DNA from: Phytopseudomonas flavescens
Lineage (GTDB): Bacteria; Pseudomonadota; Gammaproteobacteria; Pseudomonadales; Pseudomonadaceae
DNA length: 64,000 bases
NCBI RefSeq assembly: GCF_900100535.1
Contig: NZ_FNDG01000012.1
Span: 1-64,000, forward strand
Direction: 5' to 3'
Position 1 is the stretch's first letter; every line of letters begins with the position of its first letter. Both the position numbers and the translations under genes were made by a program. Positions 32,932 to 41,538 of the stretch are shown piece by piece. The notes below the pieces were generated by a model that was not told the DNA's origin, did no database searches, and was given only the letters and a program-made list of their open reading frames with translations.

Positions 32932-35220
32932 TCAGTCATCCACGCGCAGTTCGAGCACCTGCAGCTCAGGATCGGCGTCGATCTGCCCACGGGTGAACGG
33001 CAGGGGCCGCCAGGCCTGCTGGCTGAACAGCTCGGTCTGGTCCTTGAAGTGCGCCGATGCCGGATCGCTGGACTGGGAGAACGCCAGCAGGCCCTGGGCC
33101 ACCGGCCCCTGGTCATCGAAACTGACCAGTTGCAGGTAGCTGCTGCCGCTGACCACGGCCAGGCGGCCATCCGCCTGGGGTTCGCTCTGGATCGCGTTGT
33201 AGATGCCGAGGCGCCCATCGCCGCCGGGGATCGGGATCCACGTGCTGCCACGCTGCACCCCTTGAACCTGTCCCCAGGTCGCCTGCGCGGCCAGGCCGGC
33301 ATCGGCAACCTCATGGCTGGCCTGGCGCAGGGCGTCGGCCAGGCGGCTGGCGACCCCCGCTTGTTGCCAGGCCAGTCCGCGAGGCGTATTCAGCGGATCC
33401 GCGGGATCGAACGGCACGCGCCAGGGCACCCCGTCCGCTCCCAGGGCAGCCATGAAGCGCTGGAAGTACAGCCATCCCCTGCCCGCATCCAGTGACGCCC
33501 GGCGGTTCCAGGTGGCCAGGGCGGTGCAGCCCGGTGCCAGTTGCGCATCGCGCGCATGGTCCGCGCAGAACGCGAGCAGGTCGTCGAGCAGCAGATCGGC
33601 CTGATAGACCCGGTTGTCGTCCACCAGGTGCTTGAGAAAGGCTTCGCTGAACGGCTGCTCGCCACGCCCGGCCAACTGCTCCAGGGCATAACGGGCACGC
33701 AATCCGAGCGGGCGGGCATCCCGGCTGATCAGCGGCGAGAAGCCGCTCAAGGGCTGTGCCGGATTGCTCAGCCAGGCGCTGTCGTTGGAGCTCTGCACGA
33801 AGTCCTTTCGCTGCAGCAGCGGCAGATGACGCCCGGCGACCACGCCGGGGGCTGCGGCGCCCGGATCGTTCTGCCAGTCGCACTCGCTGCGGCTGCCGTC
33901 CAGGCCCGGCAGCCCTTCGGCGACCAGAGCCGGCAACGCGCAGGCGGGCAGGCGCTGCAGCGGTATGTACGGAATGCGCGAACCGTTGAAATACAGGGCC
34001 TGCCCCTGATCATCGACTGCCAGGGTATTGACCCAGGGAATCCCCTGGTGCCCCTGGATGCTGGTGCGCAGGCCATCCACGTCGGTGGCGCGGTTCATCG
34101 CCAGCCATTGCTCGAGGACAGCGCTGTTGGCCAGGTTGACATCCTGCAGGGCGAACGCCTGCTCATGGTTCCAGTCGAGCTTGCCTGGCCAGTTCAGCAG
34201 CGGGCCGAAGCGCGACTCGTAGAGATCACGGTGCTCGATCGACAGGCTGCCGTCGGCCTCGCGTACCTCGACCTGCAGCCTGGTCCTGGTCAGCGGCAGG
34301 CTGCGCCCATCGAACTGGTAGCGGGTCGGATCCTTGGGGTCGAGCGCCAGGCGATGCAAGGTGAAATGGCTGGAGCTGTCCACGGTGTGAGTCCAGGCCA
34401 GGTGACGGTTGAAGCCGATGTTGACCACCGGCAGGCCCGGCAAAGCGGCGCCCATGACATCCAGGCGCCCCGGTATGGTCAGGTGCATCTGGTAGAAGCG
34501 CAGGCCACCGGACCAGGGAAAATGCGGATTGGCCAGCAACCGGCCCTTGCCATTCTCGGTGCGCTGGCCCCCTACGGCGATGGCATTGCTGCCACGCTCC
34601 AGGCGGAAGTCGGCGAGGCGCGCCAGGCTGGGTGACTCACCGACGCGGGCCGCTGATGCGCCTGGCGGTGCGGCACTCACAACCGCCTCGGCGAACTGCC
34701 CCAGCCCGCCCTCGACCAACAGGCGGCGCACCAGGCGCACCAGGTCGTCCTCCTGCAGAGGCCGCAGCCAGGCGGCGCCGCGGCAGCTTGCCGGCTGGTC
34801 GGCGTCCGCCAGGTAACGGTTGAATCCCTTGACGTAACCGGACAGCAACTGGCGCACCGCCGGGCTCTGCGCCGCGCGGAACTCGGCCAGGGCCTGATCA
34901 CCATTGAGCCAGCGAAAGAACAGGTCCGACGACAGGTTATCCAGGCCGCTCGACGAATGCCCTTCACGCCCCAGGAAGCGGGCGCGCTCGCCTCGTACGG
35001 TGAGCACTTCGTCGGCCAGCAGGCACAGATTGTCACGGGCATAGGCATAACCGATGCCATAGCCGAGGCCACGCTCGTCGGCCGCGCGGATATGCGGAAC
35101 GCCGAACGACGTCCAGCGAATCTCCACCGACTGGGCGCCCTTTGCCGCCCCGGCGGCGCCCGCCAGGTTCGCCATTGCCAGGCAGCCAATGCCCAGCGCA
35201 ATTGCTTTGTACACGTTCAC
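32932..35220 (-). CDS. pvdQ: Pyoverdine acylase, periplasmic Ntn hydrolase
   Basis: 762 residues, the same length as P. aeruginosa PvdQ. Signal peptide (MNVYKAIALGIGCLAMANLAGAAGA), an alpha chain, then autocatalytic cleavage before Ser211 in ERG-SNAIAVGG, giving the beta chain with the N-terminal Ser nucleophile; NIGFNRHLAWTHTVDSSSHF carries the conserved His/Thr region and NDSAWLSNP the later Asn. PvdQ removes the fatty acyl chain of the pyoverdine precursor in the periplasm, and in some strains also cleaves long-chain acyl-homoserine lactones. An exact PvdS-type promoter lies at 35269-35292. Unlike in P. aeruginosa, pvdA does not adjoin it. Confidence 0.92.
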   Translation of the reverse strand: MNVYKAIALGIGCLAMANLAGAAGAAKGAQSVEIRWTSFGVPHIRAADERGLGYGIGYAYARDNLCLLADEVLTVRGERARFLGREGHSSSGLDNLSSDLFFRWLNGDQALAEFRAAQSPAVRQLLSGYVKGFNRYLADADQPASCRGAAWLRPLQEDDLVRLVRRLLVEGGLGQFAEAVVSAAPPGASAARVGESPSLARLADFRLERGSNAIAVGGQRTENGKGRLLANPHFPWSGGLRFYQMHLTIPGRLDVMGAALPGLPVVNIGFNRHLAWTHTVDSSSHFTLHRLALDPKDPTRYQFDGRSLPLTRTRLQVEVREADGSLSIEHRDLYESRFGPLLNWPGKLDWNHEQAFALQDVNLANSAVLEQWLAMNRATDVDGLRTSIQGHQGIPWVNTLAVDDQGQALYFNGSRIPYIPLQRLPACALPALVAEGLPGLDGSRSECDWQNDPGAAAPGVVAGRHLPLLQRKDFVQSSNDSAWLSNPAQPLSGFSPLISRDARPLGLRARYALEQLAGRGEQPFSEAFLKHLVDDNRVYQADLLLDDLLAFCADHARDAQLAPGCTALATWNRRASLDAGRGWLYFQRFMAALGADGVPWRVPFDPADPLNTPRGLAWQQAGVASRLADALRQASHEVADAGLAAQATWGQVQGVQRGSTWIPIPGGDGRLGIYNAIQSEPQADGRLAVVSGSSYLQLVSFDDQGPVAQGLLAFSQSSDPASAHFKDQTELFSQQAWRPLPFTRGQIDADPELQVLELRVDD

Positions 35221-35268
35221 CCCCCGTTACCGCAGTGCAGGAACGCGCCGAAGCGCGGCACAAGGAAA

Positions 35269-35292
35269 ACGCGGAGGTGGCGAGAAAATTTA
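35269..35292 (-). promoter_or_regulatory. PvdS-type (iron starvation) promoter of pvdQ
   Basis: On the minus strand it reads TAAAT, 16 bases, CGT, the established PvdS sigma-factor promoter form. It lies 48 bases upstream of the pvdQ ATG. Confidence 0.85.
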
Positions 35293-35363
35293 AGCCGACA
35301 CCTGAAAAAGGCCGCGCGAGGCAGTGGCCAGCAGTGCCGGAGCGGGCCGGCGCAGGGAAGCTG

Positions 35364-35906
35364 TCAGGTTCTTTTGGCGCAGACGCGGCTGTAGCGGTGT
35401 TTGGCGTCATCGGAGTCGGCGATGGAGTATTCCATTTCCCTGACCCGGATACGGCAGTGGCGCATGGCGTTGACGATGTGCTTTTCCACCATGTCCCTGG
35501 AAATCCCCATGCGTGCGGCGATCTCGGGGTGCGCCAGACCATCGAGCTTGCGCAACAGGAATGCCTTGCGGCAAGGCTCGGACAGCTCGCTCAGTGCCTT
35601 GCCGACCAGCTCGACGCGTTCCTGCAGGTACAGGGACTCATGGGGCGCGTGCCGACCTTCCGTCGCCTGTGCCTCGGGCTGCAGGTCATCGATCGACTGG
35701 CTGCGGCGTACCGCCGCACGGCGGTGAACGTCGACGACCAGGTTCAGCGCTGTGCGGTACAGATACGCCTGTGGATAGTCGAGGGTATCGCCACGCCTGC
35801 CCTCCAGTACCTTGACATAGGCATCGTGGGCCACATCCGCAGCCAGGTGGCTGTCGCGCAGACGAGCCGTAAGGTAGCGCACCAACTGCTGGTAGTATTT
35901 TTCCAT
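35364..35906 (-). CDS. fpvI: ECF sigma factor, FpvI/FecI type
   Basis: 180 residues. Region 2 starts near the N-terminus (YYQQLVRYLTARLRDSHLAADVAHDAYVKVLE), and region 4 spans the C-terminal part (LSEPCRKAFLLRKLDGLAHPEIAARMGISRDMVEKHIVNAMRHCR), as in FecI-like iron-responsive sigma factors. It is divergent from the FecR-like gene at 36087, the fpvI/fpvR order of P. aeruginosa. By analogy it directs transcription of fpvA when ferripyoverdine binds FpvA and FpvR releases it. The start at 35906 has AGGA upstream. Confidence 0.88.
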   Translation of the reverse strand: MEKYYQQLVRYLTARLRDSHLAADVAHDAYVKVLEGRRGDTLDYPQAYLYRTALNLVVDVHRRAAVRRSQSIDDLQPEAQATEGRHAPHESLYLQERVELVGKALSELSEPCRKAFLLRKLDGLAHPEIAARMGISRDMVEKHIVNAMRHCRIRVREMEYSIADSDDAKHRYSRVCAKRT

Positions 35907-36014
35907 GATCCTGCGCCCGTATCCGTGCTCACCCTCAGGCCAACATGCCTGTAACCTACCCTCGAACCGCACCTTGAGCCGGTGCGCCCCGCATTCTATA
36001 CTGGCGAAGGGCCA

Positions 36015-36033
36015 AATCATAATAATTATCATC
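36015..36033. promoter_or_regulatory. Fur-box-like site between fpvI and fpvR
   Basis: AATCATAATAATTATCATC matches the 19-bp Fur consensus (GATAATGATAATCATTATC) at 14 of 19 positions and is a strongly AT-rich island in GC-rich sequence. It lies between the divergent fpvI and fpvR genes, so Fur-iron could repress both. Confidence 0.75.
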
Positions 36034-36086
36034 AGCAGCGATAGGCCCCTGGATCCACCTGCCCACTCTCCATTCCCGGTAGCCCG

Positions 36087-37049
36087 ATGACCCTCCCGCC
36101 CTCCACTGTCCTTGCGAGCGAGCCCCTGATCGATGAGGCGGCTCACTGGTGCACGCGCATGCACGCCGATGACCGCACGCCAGAGGAATGCGCGGACTTC
36201 GACAAGTGGCTGCACAGCGACCCGCGCCATGCCGCGGAATACCGTGCCATGCTGGAAATCTGGCAAGTCAGCGAACACCTGCCAAGGCAATACCACCGTG
36301 CGGCACCGCCTCGTCGCCAGCGGCTCGGCCGCCCGGCCATGGCCTGCGCCGCCGTACTCTGCCTGGCCGTGGCTGGCCTGCTGGGCTGGCAACAGGGCTT
36401 GCTGCCCGACCACGTGCAACGCCTGCAAGCCGATACCCAGGTTCAGCAGGTAACCCTGGCGGATGGTTCCCGGGTCGAGCTGAACCGGGGTACCACACTG
36501 TGGTTCGCCAACTTTCGCGACCAGCGCAGCGTCACGCTGAAGGAAGGCGAGGCGTTCTTCGAGGTCCGCCACGACGCCGAGCACCCCTTCGTGGTGCATG
36601 CCGGGGCCGGCAGTGTCACGGTGACCGGCACGCGCTTCAACGTGTGGAAATACCAGGACCAGGTGGTGGTGACCCTGAGCGAAGGTTCGGTCAAAGTACA
36701 GAGTCGCTCCGATCGCAGCGACCAGACCACCTACCTGACACCGGGTTTGCAGGCCCGCTACGGGGCCGACGGCAAGCTGCCGACACTTGCCGCGGCCAGC
36801 GCGTCTGCCCTGGCCTGGCGAGACGGCAAGCTGATCCTCGACAACCTGACCCTGGCCGAGGCGCTCCCGCAGATCAACCGCTACCTGGACAAACCGGTGG
36901 TGCTGGCCGACAGCGCAGTGGCCGAGATGCGTATCGGCGGTATCTACAACACCAATGACGTGGCCGGGCTGGTTCGTATGCTGCCGAAGGTGCTGCCCAT
37001 CGCCCTGAGCCAGAATGACGCCGGCGATACCGTGATCCGCCGCCGCTGA
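36087..37049 (+). CDS. fpvR: FecR-family anti-sigma factor (sigma regulator), FpvR-like
   Basis: 320 residues. The cytoplasmic N-terminus carries the FecR anti-sigma part with the conserved ALxDLW-like ADFDKWLHSDPRHAAEYRAMLEIW; one membrane segment follows at about residues 90-105 (PAMACAAVLCLAVAGLLGWQQ), then a periplasmic FecR domain (VTLADGSRVELNRGTTLWFANF, DAEHPFVVHAGAGSVTVTGTRFNVW) and a secretin/STN-like C-terminus. By analogy with P. aeruginosa FpvR it senses FpvA occupancy and controls FpvI, and also PvdS in that organism. Confidence 0.88.
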   Translation: MTLPPSTVLASEPLIDEAAHWCTRMHADDRTPEECADFDKWLHSDPRHAAEYRAMLEIWQVSEHLPRQYHRAAPPRRQRLGRPAMACAAVLCLAVAGLLGWQQGLLPDHVQRLQADTQVQQVTLADGSRVELNRGTTLWFANFRDQRSVTLKEGEAFFEVRHDAEHPFVVHAGAGSVTVTGTRFNVWKYQDQVVVTLSEGSVKVQSRSDRSDQTTYLTPGLQARYGADGKLPTLAAASASALAWRDGKLILDNLTLAEALPQINRYLDKPVVLADSAVAEMRIGGIYNTNDVAGLVRMLPKVLPIALSQNDAGDTVIRRR

Positions 37050-37118
37050 ACAGCGCCTGGCCTGGCGGGTGGCCCCTGTTCTTGCGGATCGACGGGAAAT
37101 AAGGCGGAGGCGGCTGTT

Positions 37119-37230
37119 CGTAGGGTGGACAACGCGCCCCGATCCACCCTACGGGGTGAGCGGCCGCTTTCGCCCCCCCGTTGCGGTCATCGCACAGGGA
37201 ACTACGTCGGAATACCGTGAACAGGTTCTA
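37119..37230. repeat. Shortened palindromic repeat, copy 4, with MITE-type end
   Basis: CGTAGGGTGGACAACGCGCCCCGATCCACCCTACG at 37119-37153 is an internally deleted copy of the dispersed family with both end motifs. ACCGTGAACAGGTTCTA at 37214-37230 resembles the end motif beside rbsD (7343-7357) and 15276-15290. It separates the convergent ends of fpvR and pvdP. No gene is seen here. Confidence 0.65.
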
Positions 37231-37240
37231 ATGCCCGTCA

Positions 37241-38857
37241 TCAACCAGACACCTTGGGCCCCGCCGCCAGGTGGCGCGCGTACCAGGGCCGGCGCGGGAT
37301 GCGTCCGGCCAGACGCCTGGCCTCCTCGTCGGCATCGTGGATGACGTGCAGCGCCAGCTTCATGGTCTCGATATCCAGCTCGCCGCCACCGCCACCGTTG
37401 CCCCGCCCCCAGGCGCCGCATCCAGCCTCGGCCGGCCCCAGCCAGGGTGCGTCGATCTCCACCCAGCGCCCTTTGGCGAACCACGCGACACCGTCGATCA
37501 CGCGGCGCTGAACCTGCCCCGGATGAGCCTGCTCATGGGCCTGGAACCAGTCCTCGATACGATCGTCGATCCAACCGTGGAAGGCCCAGAACACCGGATT
37601 GACATGGGACGAGAACGCGTCGGCCAGGTAGTCGTTCTGCGGGCGGAACCAGCGTTCGGAAAAATCGTTGGGCGCCCGGTCGTAGATCATCGGGTACAGG
37701 CTGTTCGGATCGCGGCCCACCGCCGCCCAGCACATGTGCAGCCAGTCGTGCAGCCCCAGTTCGATACGGCTGCCCAGCTCCCCCAGGCACAGGGTGGCCA
37801 GGTAATCCGGATCCTGGTACTGCGCTTCCCAGAGCTGGAAATTGCCGTAGAACCCCTCGCTGCTCTTCACGTTCCTGAGCCATTGATTGAAGGCGTCGTC
37901 GCCCGGCGCCTCCCAGGCCGGCGGCACCGAGTAGCCATCCTTGTTCTCCAGGTAGTCCACGAACGGCTGGATACCGTGGCCGATGAACGGCCTGGGCGGC
38001 GGCAGGCATTTCCAGGGTTTCAAATCCTGGAAACTGCGTGCGTGCCCCAGCATCTGCCGGTGCATGAACAGGAAATCCTCACCCGAGCCATTGCGGTGCC
38101 GTCGCTTGCCACGGGCATCGCGTTCCCGACCCAGCGGCCCCGGCTGCCAGCCCAGGCCGCGCAGCGACTGACGTCGCTGTTCATCGAGGCGATGCCAGCG
38201 ATCGCGGCTGGCGTGCCACAGCTGGTGGAACAGGCGGTGCCGGGGCGACACCAGCCAGGCGTGCAATTCGGGCACGTAGGGCAAGCGCTCGCGAGCCTGG
38301 ACGAAGGGACGCCGCTTGGCGAGAAAGCCGGCCTGCAATGCCGACCAGCCCGGCTGACTGCCACGCCGGCGCAGCTTGCCGGTGAGCGTCGCCTCCCCTC
38401 CACCCGTGCTCCAGACATCCCAGATCTCGTCGAAGATCGCCGTGCATTCGTAGGCCTGGCCAGCCTCATCGACCAGTTTCCAGCGCAGGTTGGCACCCTG
38501 GTCGGTGGACAGCTGGCCGAACAGCTCGAAGCCGCCTGCGGAAAAGGGCCGCTGCCCGAGATGCCCGCGCAGCGCACGACCGGACGGCCCGACATCGAGC
38601 AGCAGTTGCAGCCCGTCACCGGCGAAACCCGCATAATCCGAGTGCCCGTCGAGCAGGCGGAAATCCCAGATACCCACCAGGCGCCCGGCCAACAGGTTCT
38701 GTTCGAGGGTCGGCGGATCCAGGGCGGGCTCCTCGTCCAGCGCAGCTTCCTCGACGGCGCGATAGTGCCGGTAGCCGGCGATCGGCAACCCTATCCCACC
38801 CGCCGTCGCAGCCACGGCGGCCGCGCCCGCCAGCAATCCACGCCGAGAAACCTTCAT
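37241..38857 (-). CDS. pvdP: Tyrosinase-like enzyme of pyoverdine chromophore maturation
   Basis: 538 residues (P. aeruginosa PvdP about 544). Twin-arginine signal at the N-terminus ([20 protein letters not shown]). The C-terminal half has the tyrosinase-like metal-binding region with His-containing motifs ([88 protein letters not shown]). PvdP oxidises the ferribactin precursor during chromophore formation and needs copper. An exact PvdS-type box precedes it at 38903-38926. The azurin gene is divergent across the same promoter region. Confidence 0.92.
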   Translation of the reverse strand: MKVSRRGLLAGAAAVAATAGGIGLPIAGYRHYRAVEEAALDEEPALDPPTLEQNLLAGRLVGIWDFRLLDGHSDYAGFAGDGLQLLLDVGPSGRALRGHLGQRPFSAGGFELFGQLSTDQGANLRWKLVDEAGQAYECTAIFDEIWDVWSTGGGEATLTGKLRRRGSQPGWSALQAGFLAKRRPFVQARERLPYVPELHAWLVSPRHRLFHQLWHASRDRWHRLDEQRRQSLRGLGWQPGPLGRERDARGKRRHRNGSGEDFLFMHRQMLGHARSFQDLKPWKCLPPPRPFIGHGIQPFVDYLENKDGYSVPPAWEAPGDDAFNQWLRNVKSSEGFYGNFQLWEAQYQDPDYLATLCLGELGSRIELGLHDWLHMCWAAVGRDPNSLYPMIYDRAPNDFSERWFRPQNDYLADAFSSHVNPVFWAFHGWIDDRIEDWFQAHEQAHPGQVQRRVIDGVAWFAKGRWVEIDAPWLGPAEAGCGAWGRGNGGGGGELDIETMKLALHVIHDADEEARRLAGRIPRRPWYARHLAAGPKVSG

Positions 38858-38902
38858 CTGCACCCATCCGCTTGTCCGCTCCCATGAGCGTATGCCCCAA
38901 GA

Positions 38903-38926
38903 ACGAATGCCTCGGCATGGAATTTA
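38903..38926 (-). promoter_or_regulatory. PvdS-type promoter of pvdP
   Basis: Minus-strand TAAAT, 16 bases, CGT, ending 45 bases before the pvdP start codon. Exact match to the PvdS form. Confidence 0.85.
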
Positions 38927-38936
38927 TGCACTGGCC

Positions 38937-38960
38937 TAAAGCCGTGCCGGCACCACTCGT
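38937..38960 (+). promoter_or_regulatory. Near-consensus PvdS-type promoter of the azurin gene
   Basis: TAAAG, 16 bases, CGT on the plus strand; one mismatch (last T of TAAAT) from the PvdS consensus, with spacing exact. It sits 40 bases before the azurin ATG and 10 bases from the pvdP box, so pvdP and azurin would be fired divergently. Confidence 0.6.
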
Positions 38961-39000
38961 TCATTCGGCTGAACCCTTGATCCCCCCAGCGGAGAACCCC

Positions 39001-39465
39001 ATGCAACGAGCCCTGCTTCTGGCCCTTGGCCTTGGCCTTGGCCTCCCCGGCCTCCCCGGCCTTGCCTGGTCGGCCGACGATTGCGCCATCGACATCCATG
39101 GCACCGACCAGATGACCTTCGACAAGAACGAAATAGTGGTACCGACCAGCTGCAAACAATTCACCATCACCCTGAAACACCCTGGCACCCTGCCCAAGCA
39201 AGTCATGGGGCACAACTGGGTCTTGAGCACGGCCAGCGACATGCCAGCCATCCTCGCCGACGGCAGCGCAGCCGGCGTCGAACAGGGCTACCTGAAACCC
39301 GACGACGCTCGCGTCATCGCCCACACCCGCCTGCTCGGCGGCGGCGAAGAAGACAGCGTGACCTTCGATACGAGCGCACTGAAGGCAGATGGCGATTACC
39401 AGTTCTTCTGCTCCTTCCCTGCCCACTCGGCGCTGATGAAGGGTCGTCTCAAGGTCGGTGGGTAA
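39001..39465 (+). CDS. azu: Azurin, periplasmic blue copper protein
   Basis: 154 residues with a signal peptide ([25 protein letters not shown]). The mature sequence is a full azurin: [43 protein letters not shown] (His ligand), [27 protein letters not shown], and [20 protein letters not shown] with Cys, His and Met ligands. The usual Gly before the His (PGH) is Ala here. Azurins carry electrons in the periplasm. Its place beside the copper-dependent tyrosinase pvdP, with a PvdS-like promoter, is unusual and suggests copper or electron transfer in pyoverdine maturation. Confidence 0.93.
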   Translation: MQRALLLALGLGLGLPGLPGLAWSADDCAIDIHGTDQMTFDKNEIVVPTSCKQFTITLKHPGTLPKQVMGHNWVLSTASDMPAILADGSAAGVEQGYLKPDDARVIAHTRLLGGGEEDSVTFDTSALKADGDYQFFCSFPAHSALMKGRLKVGG

Positions 39466-39739
39466 GCGGGATTCACTCCGGGGCGCGGCGCCTGTACGAA
39501 TGGCTTCAGACGAGCCTCTACGGCCACCTCGATGCCGTAGGCGCCGTGACCTTGCGGCGGATGCACCCCAGACCTTCGGGCCGGCAAGCATCGCAATCGC
39601 ATCGACGGGGCTCCGACAAGACCCGCACCAGTGGCCGTTTTGCGCAGCCGAGCACCTGACTGACGGCCATCCCCTTTCACCTCCCCTGGTCGTCGAGCAG
39701 CTGCGTGCTGCCCGCGCAGATCAGGCAGCACAGCCAGCG
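39466..39739. other. Non-coding gap between azurin and gamma-glutamyltransferase
   Basis: 274 bases without a recognisable gene. Near its end, GTGCTGCC (39705-39712) and GGCAGCAC (39724-39731) form an 8-bp hairpin directly before the PvdS-type promoter at 39740. It may terminate the azurin transcript or tune the promoter. No terminator T tract. Confidence 0.45.
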
Positions 39740-39763
39740 TAAATTCACCGCTGCGCAGCTCGT
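39740..39763 (+). promoter_or_regulatory. PvdS-type promoter of the gamma-glutamyltransferase gene
   Basis: TAAAT, 16 bases, CGT on the plus strand, 54 bases before the gamma-glutamyltransferase ATG. An exact PvdS form at a gene not usually counted in the pyoverdine regulon, which supports functional membership. Confidence 0.85.
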
Positions 39764-39817
39764 TCTCCCCTGAGTCGGCGGCGTTGCGCCGCAGCAGGTG
39801 CAGCCACAGGAAACCCT

Positions 39818-41521
39818 ATGAAGACCAACCGATTCATCCGCGCATGGCCGCTGTTCGCCCTCGGTTTATGGGCACTGGCGCCCGCTGCCCAGGCCAAGGC
39901 GCCCGAGCAGAGTGCAGTCACCACCCCTCACCCGCTGGCCACTGCAGCGGGACGCCAGATCATCGAGGCCGGTGGCAATGCCTTCGACGCCGCCGTGGCG
40001 ATCGCCGGCGTACTGGCCGTGGTGGAGCCCTATGGCTCCGGCCTCGGCGGCGGCGGCTTCTTCCTCCTGCGCATCGCAGGCGATTCGCCTGGCTATCGTT
40101 TCCTCGATGCCCGCGAACGTGCGCCCCAGGGCATCACGCCGGCGCATTACCTGCGCGACGGCAAGATACAGGCCGACCTCTCGGTCGACGGTGCCCTGGC
40201 CAGTGCCATACCCGGCCAACCCGCGGCCATGGTCAAACTGGCCGAGCAGTACGGCCGCCTGCCCCTCGGGGCGAGCCTGCAACCGGCCATCCGCCTGGCC
40301 CGCGATGGCGTCGAGGTCGACCAGCACTTTCGCAAGTGGGCGGGCTACCGGCTGCAGGCCCTGCGCCAGGATGCGGGCAGCGCCCGGCTGTTTCTCGACG
40401 ACGGCGAACTGCCTGCCCAAGGCCAACGGATAAAGTACCCGGAATTGGCGGCCAGCCTGCAACGCCTGGCGGATCAAGGCCGCGAAGGCTTCTATGGCGG
40501 CGAACTGGCCAGGCAATTGGTCGACGGCGTACGCAAGGGTGGAGGCGCCTGGACCCTGGAGGACCTGAACGGCTATCAGGTCGTCGAACGCGAACCGCTA
40601 CGCTCGAAACTTCCCGACGGCGAAGAGCTGATCACCTCACCGCCACCCTCGGCTGGCGGCCTGGTCCTGTTGCAGAGCCTTGGCATGCTGCACGCGCTGC
40701 CGTGGCAACAGGCAGAACCCGTGCAGCGCACCCACTACGTGGTGGAAGTGCTGCGCCGTGCCTACCGCGACCGCGGCGCACTGGGAGATCCGGATTTCGT
40801 CGAAATGCCCCTGAAGCGACTGACTGCCGCGGATTACCTGCAGCAACAGGCGATCAGCATCGACCCCGAACGCGCCACCCCCAGCAGCAGCCTGCCCCCA
40901 GCACAACCCTGGCGCGAGGGTGACCACACCACCCACTTCACGGTGCTCGATGCACAAGGCAATGCGGTCGCCGCCACCCTTTCGCTGAACAGCATGTTCG
41001 GCGCCGCCTTCAGCGTGCCGGGCACCGGCATCCTGCTGAACAACGAAATGGACGATTTCGCCATCGACGTCGGCGGCAGCAACGCCTACGGTCTCCAGGG
41101 CACCGCCGCCAACGCCCTGGCCGGCGGCAAGCGCCCGATCTCCAGCATGGCGCCCACCTTCGTCGAATCCGATCGGGACTTCGTGACCTTCGGCACCCCC
41201 GGTGGCAGCCAGATCCCCAGCATGCTGCTGCTTTCCCTGCTCGCCCACCAACAAGGCCAGCCGGCCTCACGCTGGGTGAGCCTGCCGCGCTACCACCACC
41301 AGTACCTGCCGGACGTGATCAGCCACGAAGCGGAAGCCTTCAGCCAGGCCGAACGCGATGCACTGACCGCGCGTGGCTACACCCTCGAAGAGGAGCCCAC
41401 CTACGGCAACCAGCAATCCATCCACTGGCACAAGTCGAGCGGCAAGGTCGAAGGGGCCAGCGACCCTCGCGGCATGGGCACGACCGAGACAGTACCGGCG
41501 ACACAGCACTCACCTCGCTAA
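39818..41521 (+). CDS. ggt: Periplasmic gamma-glutamyltransferase/hydrolase in the pyoverdine locus
   Basis: 567 residues with a signal peptide (MKTNRFIRAWPLFALGLWALAPAAQA). GGT family throughout: PYGSGLGGGGFFLLR, the auto-cleavage site before Thr371 in DHTTHFTVLDAQGN (the small subunit starts with the catalytic Thr), NNEMDDFAID, and RPISSMAPTF with the substrate-binding Ser pair. GGTs cleave or transfer gamma-glutamyl groups in the periplasm. It lies behind an exact PvdS-type promoter between pvdP and pvdM, and a membrane-protein gene follows after 17 bases. In pyoverdine precursors the first Glu is joined through its gamma-carboxylate, so this side chain is a plausible substrate; that is inference. 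Ordinary glutathione turnover remains possible. Confidence 0.93.
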   Translation: MKTNRFIRAWPLFALGLWALAPAAQAKAPEQSAVTTPHPLATAAGRQIIEAGGNAFDAAVAIAGVLAVVEPYGSGLGGGGFFLLRIAGDSPGYRFLDARERAPQGITPAHYLRDGKIQADLSVDGALASAIPGQPAAMVKLAEQYGRLPLGASLQPAIRLARDGVEVDQHFRKWAGYRLQALRQDAGSARLFLDDGELPAQGQRIKYPELAASLQRLADQGREGFYGGELARQLVDGVRKGGGAWTLEDLNGYQVVEREPLRSKLPDGEELITSPPPSAGGLVLLQSLGMLHALPWQQAEPVQRTHYVVEVLRRAYRDRGALGDPDFVEMPLKRLTAADYLQQQAISIDPERATPSSSLPPAQPWREGDHTTHFTVLDAQGNAVAATLSLNSMFGAAFSVPGTGILLNNEMDDFAIDVGGSNAYGLQGTAANALAGGKRPISSMAPTFVESDRDFVTFGTPGGSQIPSMLLLSLLAHQQGQPASRWVSLPRYHHQYLPDVISHEAEAFSQAERDALTARGYTLEEEPTYGNQQSIHWHKSSGKVEGASDPRGMGTTETVPATQHSPR

Positions 41522-41538
41522 AACACTGGAGATAACCA

